This document shows positions 59,201 to 64,000 of a DNA stretch of 64,000 bases, one piece after another (position 1 is the first letter of the stretch; each line of letters opens with the position of its first letter). Location of the stretch: NCBI RefSeq assembly GCF_002878395.1, contig NC_061115.1, positions 54,086,609-54,150,608 on the forward strand, written 5' to 3'. The notes under the pieces are model-generated. The model ran no database searches, had not been told where the DNA came from, and saw only the letters and a program-made list of their open reading frames with translations. The DNA comes from Capsicum annuum. Its lineage: Eukaryota; Streptophyta; Magnoliopsida; Solanales; Solanaceae. Made by a program: the position numbers and the translations under genes.

Positions 59201-60542
59201 AAAGTTGAAGGTCAACCATCTAAGCGTATAGAGAATGCTTAGCCAAGAAAACGCCTTTTGTCTATAAAGCATCCTTTTGTGAAGATTATTACGGAGCGAA
59301 TTGATGATATGAGACTGACATTATAGTTTAACAGGTTTGTTGCCAGATCATTGTACATTAAATAGATCCAAGTTTTCTGTTTGTAGTTTTTTTTTCGTTT
59401 TACTTTATTTTGTCATATATTATAATTTTTGTAACATTTTTTCACATGTCTGTTTATTCAGATTCTATCAATGCTCTCCCAAAATAATTTGACTATGAAG
59501 TTGATACCGTTAAAATGAAAGAGTGGTTACATTGGCATATCCAGAAATACCCTTAACCAATTAAGTAAGTAATGAATTTATTAGTTAAGTAGGTTATATA
59601 GCTTTTATGTTTGTACTTGATAGTGATAAGCTAATTGGAATATTAAATTTTTGTTTATGATGCATGTTATATAAGTAGTTTGTATTTATTAGATTTTAAT
59701 TAGTGTTCTGTATTTATTTTTAGCATTTTAATGTGGTTTTATTGTTCGTATTTTCAGCATGTTGATGTTATCTTTTACTATTTGCGAAAGAAGTCAAAAT
59801 ACGAGCCTATTGATGGTTCAATTAAATTTACAATCACCGGTTGTTGGTTTAACTGCTTGATTCAAACTTTATATAAGCGTTTATGGAGAACAATGGAAAT
59901 GTAACACTTATCACTCAAGAACATTAAATTGTTGAGTACATGCTTGAATTTTTTATGAGATGCAAAGTCCCATGGAATAGCATTGACAACGTTCTTTTCC
60001 CAATTAATCTCGTTGAGGAGTTTTACTGAATTTTGGCGAGGCCGTGTTTTAAAGATCAGTGCATATATGTGTATGATTCAATGCATGGTGCAAGACATAT
60101 CATTCGTGTTCAGAAATTAGTTGCAGCGTATTCAGAGTTAATTCCACACTTCTTTCTTGTATTGAATTTTGGAAAGTAGGAGCGATGGACTTTCAGTGGC
60201 TAATTCTTTTGATATTAGTATTGTTGATGGACTACCAACTCAAGCCAACACGTAATATATTGAATAAACATTCAGTTGCTCATTTTTAAATAATTTTTTG
60301 TCAACTATACTGATGATGTATTATGTTGCAAGGACTGTGATGTATTTGTTGTTGCCTTTTCTGAGTATCTGCTTGATGGTCTTGAAATTTCTAATCATCT
60401 AGATAATATTAATGCTATTCAAATTCGGTATGGTGTGTTGTTGTGGAATTATGGAAAGAAGAAATAAAGACAATGTGCAGTTAGTGAAGATGAATCTATT
60501 GGTCAATTGTTGAAGAAAAATGATGGTGTGCAGCAAATTTAG
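56281..60542 (+). pseudogene. Ulp1-like cysteine peptidase gene with DUF1985, carried by a MULE (broken)
   Basis: Family role: C48 (Ulp1/SENP) peptidases cleave SUMO; transposon-borne forms with an N-terminal DUF1985 are known from Kaonashi-type MULEs, and their function is unclear. Visible parts: a basic N-terminal segment (56281-56760), an intron ending TTATTGCAG at 57136, then DUF1985 (57137-57945) with FKNSCFGYFLSLPNIFPQNQ, LIHGILLRKLV, SLVESGNYKTFSWGKF and DRVGDGVPRILNW. Further exons follow after TAG or CAG acceptors (58007, 58260, 58434), with a duplicated 30 bp unit at 58721-58780. The peptidase part (59760-60460) has HVDVIFYYLRKKSKY, NVLFPINL and YVYDSMHGARH with the acidic residue at 60075, and KDCDVFVVAF with the nucleophile Cys at 60336. 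The catalytic His-Trp is lost: the codons are TAC TGA at 60024-60029. Other stops and shifts confirm decay. Confidence 0.85.
58721..58780 (+). repeat. 30 bp in-frame tandem duplication in the Ulp1-like gene
   Basis: GGTGCTTGGAAGAATTTTTC plus AAATTTTGAT is repeated once with a single change (GGTGTTTGG), coding G-(A/V)-W-K-N-F-S-N-F-D twice. A related FTQ motif follows several times (58790-59010). Confidence 0.85.
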
Positions 60543-61681
60543 TTAGGAATGTCTTTAAAGCATAGATGTGAAATATATGTTTAGTGTTGAAATGCTTAGT
60601 GTTGTTTTTGTTTTGTGTTGATACACTGGAGATTCTTATCGTGAAATGTTATGTTGAATACTGTATGTTTTGACATTTGATATAATTTTGTACAAGTGAT
60701 TTTTGATTTTATGAAAAGACAATAGCAGTGCATCTGTTAGTTTATTTTGATCACAATTTATATGCAATATAGTTTATATGCAGCATTGATTTAGTTTCTA
60801 TGCAGTAGTTACACGGTTTAACTAAGGTATTTCTACAATTTCATACATTTATCCCAACCACATAGAACTTATATATTGTTGAAATAAAGTAGTTATATAG
60901 TTTATAAAAGTAGTTTTATAATTTATATTCAAAATATAGAGGTGCTATGCATTCGCTAATTAATGTTGGTCCTATATCCAAACCATATAGAGGTCCTATA
61001 TATGATTGGCACTGATATATATCAGTGCAGTATAAATCTACCATTACTGTTTTAACATGTGAAGTGTTATTTAAACAAGACGTTAAAGAAAAAATGAAGT
61101 AAAATAATTTAGATGACTATTCTTATGATTAAACTGTTAAATGTATTTTTAAGAAATGTGCGAAAAATTCAAAAGAAAAATACTACTACTTATATATTCA
61201 ACCTGTATATAGGTATTATACATCACTGACACAGATAATATGCAATCTTTTTAGGTATTGTCGAAGAAAAACTACCCTTCCCAACTCAAAGGAGTTGATT
61301 AGTGCACAACACCAAAGAATGTGCCTAAAATGAATGAAATACCATAATGCACAGATTTCTATAGTTAAAGTACGAATGAAATTGAAATTAGATAATTTCA
61401 CCATAAAAAGACATAAGCATTATTCTATAAACTGAAAGTGTTGTTGAAGTAAAATAATATCGTTGTAGCGGAGGCTATTACATTGCTATGTAAAGAATAG
61501 TCTTTTTTCAAGGAAAAAAAATGAGAAAGATAGAAGTATTCTTGTAGCAACATCCTATTAGATTCTTGTTGGAGCATTTCCACATGTTCTTCGATTGTGT
61601 TTTATTTTTTCACACCGTCCACATGAAATTTGTTGCTTAAAGTAGTCCATAATGCCCTTTCCTCGATTGTTATTTTTTGAT
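60543..61681. repeat. AT-rich repeats between the two MULE genes
   Basis: 60740-60960 holds phrases such as 'tatatgcagcattga', 'gcagtagttacacggttt' and 'ttatatattgttgaaataaagtagttatatagttta', which match the array at 63340-63790. A 'cactgatatatatcagtg' palindrome is at 61009-61026. No coding frame is convincing (61216-61404 is not recognised). Confidence 0.55.
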
Positions 61682-63164
61682 CTACCTGGTCTTGATTTTC
61701 ATTGGTGGCAATACTATATTAGCTGATATCTCTGATGGAATGTGCCAAGCTATTTCATCAGGAAGTGGTATAACTGAAAGTTCATATGCTTTTAAGAAAT
61801 TTTTTTTGGTGTAATATAAAGCACAATAGCTTTGTAAGTCCATATGCGTGTAAGTTAGCACCGCCATAGCATGTGGACACGGTATGCCATCTGCTTGAAA
61901 TTATAAGTGGGAGTATTTTTTTCACGCATGCATAAAAGGTTTTGTTTTCTAGTTTCGTCAATCACTACATAAGAATAGTGAGTAGAACCCATCACCTGCA
62001 ATGTACAAATGTATTAGTAAATAGTGTGGCACATTAGAATATGTAAGTGTCTGTGAAGTAGAAATAAGAAGTTATACCTTCATTTTATCTGACAGAATGA
62101 GATTTTTCCTCGTTATTATATTGTATTTGTTTCCCAGTTCTGTAAATATTGCTTCCAAATGTTGTCTATGTTTATTATTTCATCTCATGACCGGATCCAT
62201 CATGAATTGTAGAAATTTTTTAATTGACAGGTCTCTTGCATCTCTATTTGATGAATTTAGGGACTCTGTTATGTTTGAAGTCATGAACATCGACCTGTTG
62301 ACATGTGAATGAGATATGGACCATTTTTCATAGCCTATATCAAATAGATACTCCTTCACCCGATTATCAATTTTGTTTATTTCTTTTATAAGACGATCAA
62401 AGTCTGTCTTTATGTATGTTCTGGCCATTGTAAAGAAGATCCCCTTTAATTGCTTTTGATTCTTCTTAAATCTACCCTTGATGTTGTTCCATAGATGGTA
62501 GATGCATATACAGTGAGCCACATTTGGATATACAATTGCTGCATCTTTTAATATGCTATCATGCCTCTCAGATACTATGCGCATGCCTTCTCTTTCTCCA
62601 AAAGTAATGTTAAACATGCGAAAAAACTATTCCCATGAAGCGTTATTTTCATAATCAACAACAACATATACTAGTGGAAAAATATGTCCTGATTAAGCAA
62701 GTGAAAAAGTGTCTATCAGTGCATGACAGCATATACATTATTTTGTCTAAATAAGTTTCAGAAAACTCACTTGCTGGATCCAACACACTAGAAGACAATA
62801 TTGTCCCCTTGTATGCAGATTTTGAAAAAGTTTCATCAACAATAATAATAGGCATACAATATCTCCTGACCTTAATTGATGTGTTCAACACGATAAAAGC
62901 ATATAAAATGTGATTGTCCTTCGTTTGGTGTAGCCTTGTGAGCAATTCTGAATTTATTGTGTTTACCATGTATAGGTAAGCTGGCAATTTAGCATAAAAT
63001 TCACGCAGGGAACCTCTAACCAGTTCAAGTGCTTTTTCTTTGGCTCTATATGCTTTTTTGTAGTTCATCCTAATTTTATACAAGTTTCTCATTTCATCCA
63101 TGATCTCTGCTGGAGTGTATCTTGACTTTAAATTTAGAAAGTTGTGCTTCACCATTTTAACCAT
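61682..63164 (-). pseudogene. mudrA-like: Mutator-like (MULE) transposase (broken)
   Basis: The family enzyme binds element ends and cuts and pastes DNA with a D-D-E active site. On the minus strand: N-terminal part (63164-62940) with SRYTPAEIMDEMRNLYKIRM and YKKAYRAKEKALELVRGS, then IIIVDETFSKSAYKGT with the first acidic residue at 62835-62837. After a stop-bearing stretch that still reads VVVDYENNASWE, it continues GMRIVSERHDSI (second position, normally S-D-R, is Glu at 62577-62579), AHCICIYHLWNNI (C..H motif) and NITESLNSSNRDAR with the likely third acidic residue. The end carries a decayed SWIM finger (GIPCPHAMAVLTYTHMD, first Cys pair lost) and YELSVIPLPDEIAWHIP. Several stops and one shift near 62650 kill it. 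It faces the Ulp1-like gene tail to tail. Confidence 0.9.
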
Positions 63165-63221
63165 GGTTAATGAAGTAGCATGTCGTTGTGAAAGTATTCA
63201 GTCTGTAATTGGACAGGTGGG

Positions 63222-64000
63222 ATCATCAACAAATTTTGTCACCATGAAAACTATTGAATTTTGTTGACTTGAAGATCTAAAAATTCAACTGCATCTTTGA
63301 TTGATACACTTAAGATAGTACCTAGATACATTTATATACAATAATGGTATATTTATATAATATGGGTATACAGTAGGTACACAGTTCATATGCAGTATAT
63401 ATACAGATCATATACAGTAGTTACACAGTAGGTACACAATTTATATGCAGTACTTTATATACAGTATATATACAGGTCCTATACAGTAGTTACACAGTAG
63501 GTACATAGTTTATATGCAGTATATATACAGGTCCTATGTAGTAGTTACACAATTATATGAAGTATTTAGGCAAGTTTATACCTATATTTCAACAAAATAT
63601 AAATCTTATACATTGTTGATACAGGTTATATAAAGTAGTTATATAGTTTAATATCCAATATATATGCATATTCTATACAGTAGTTACACAATTTATATGT
63701 AGTATTTAGGCAAGTTCATTGTTATATCCAAACAACATATAGACCTTATACATTGTTGATACATGTTATATAAAATAGTTATATAGTTTAACATCGATAT
63801 ACATATCAACAAATTTTGTCACCATGAAAACTTCTGAATTTTGTTGACTTAAAGATCTAAAAGTCCAATTGCATCTCTGATTGATACAGTTAAGATAGTA
63901 CCTAGATACATTTATGTACAATAATGGTACATTTATATAATATGGGTATACAGTAGATACACAGTTCATATGCAGTATATATACAGGTCCTACAAAGTAG
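63222..64000. repeat. 583 bp direct repeat, running off the window
   Basis: 63222-63415 ('caacaaattttgtcaccatg' to 'cagttcatatgcagtatata') recurs at 63805-63998 with few changes, so the period is 583 bp and the second unit is cut by the window end. Between them are smaller tandem pieces of 'acagtagttacacagtaggt' and 'tatatgcagtatatatacag' (63360-63560, 63640-63700). This probably belongs to the subterminal region of the MULE. Confidence 0.85.

Overview
This is a stretch of plant nuclear heterochromatin-like DNA with no intact host gene. It is very AT-rich and made almost entirely of transposable elements, their decayed proteins, tandem repeats and plastid DNA that has moved to the nucleus. 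The mix is Ty1/copia of Sirevirus type, Ty3/gypsy with Met-tRNA primer sites, Stowaway-like MITEs starting CTCCCTCC, Helitrons ending CTAG before a T, and MULEs carrying Ulp1-like genes. Together with plastid genes in dicot order, this points to a dicot nuclear genome. The element families look most like Solanaceae, but that is a family-level impression from reading, not a search result.

Layout. 1-6.9 kb: two copies of a ~260 bp repeat 6.3 kb apart, a 920 bp Harbinger-like MITE with a TAA duplication, an A-rich decayed coding remnant that could be an old pararetrovirus, and two Stowaway-like MITEs. 6.9-16.0 kb: a complete but dead Sirevirus-type copia element with ~848 bp LTRs, a CAAAG target duplication, gag, pol and an envelope-like third region. 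18.1-31.5 kb: plastid-derived DNA (rpoA 3' end, petD with its intron, petB, then trnL-UAG and rpl32), interrupted at 21.5-30.1 kb by a gypsy element with unequal LTRs and a missing middle of pol.

31.5-46.7 kb: AT-rich repeats with several Helitron 3' ends, a 125 bp tandem array, a 318 bp tandem array, a full-length 2.9 kb Helitron carrying a lipase gene fragment, and two adjacent 1.13 kb MULE-type elements of one family with different interiors. 49.6-56 kb: gypsy LTR-like DNA followed by a Tat/Ogre-like LTR that seems to be split by a large purine/pyrimidine inverted repeat. 56.3-64 kb: a Kaonashi-like MULE in which a decayed Ulp1-like peptidase gene (DUF1985 plus C48) on + faces a decayed MULE transposase on -, flanked by a 583 bp direct repeat that runs off the window.

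The unifying picture is nesting and decay. Plastid DNA and older repeats served as landing sites, LTR elements and MITEs landed inside them, and most coding regions then collected stop codons and frameshifts. Several catalytic losses are C-to-T or G-to-A changes, as expected for methylated, silenced DNA. The parts most worth following up are gene capture by the Helitron and by the MULE pair, the Ulp1-carrying MULE, and the long inverted repeat.
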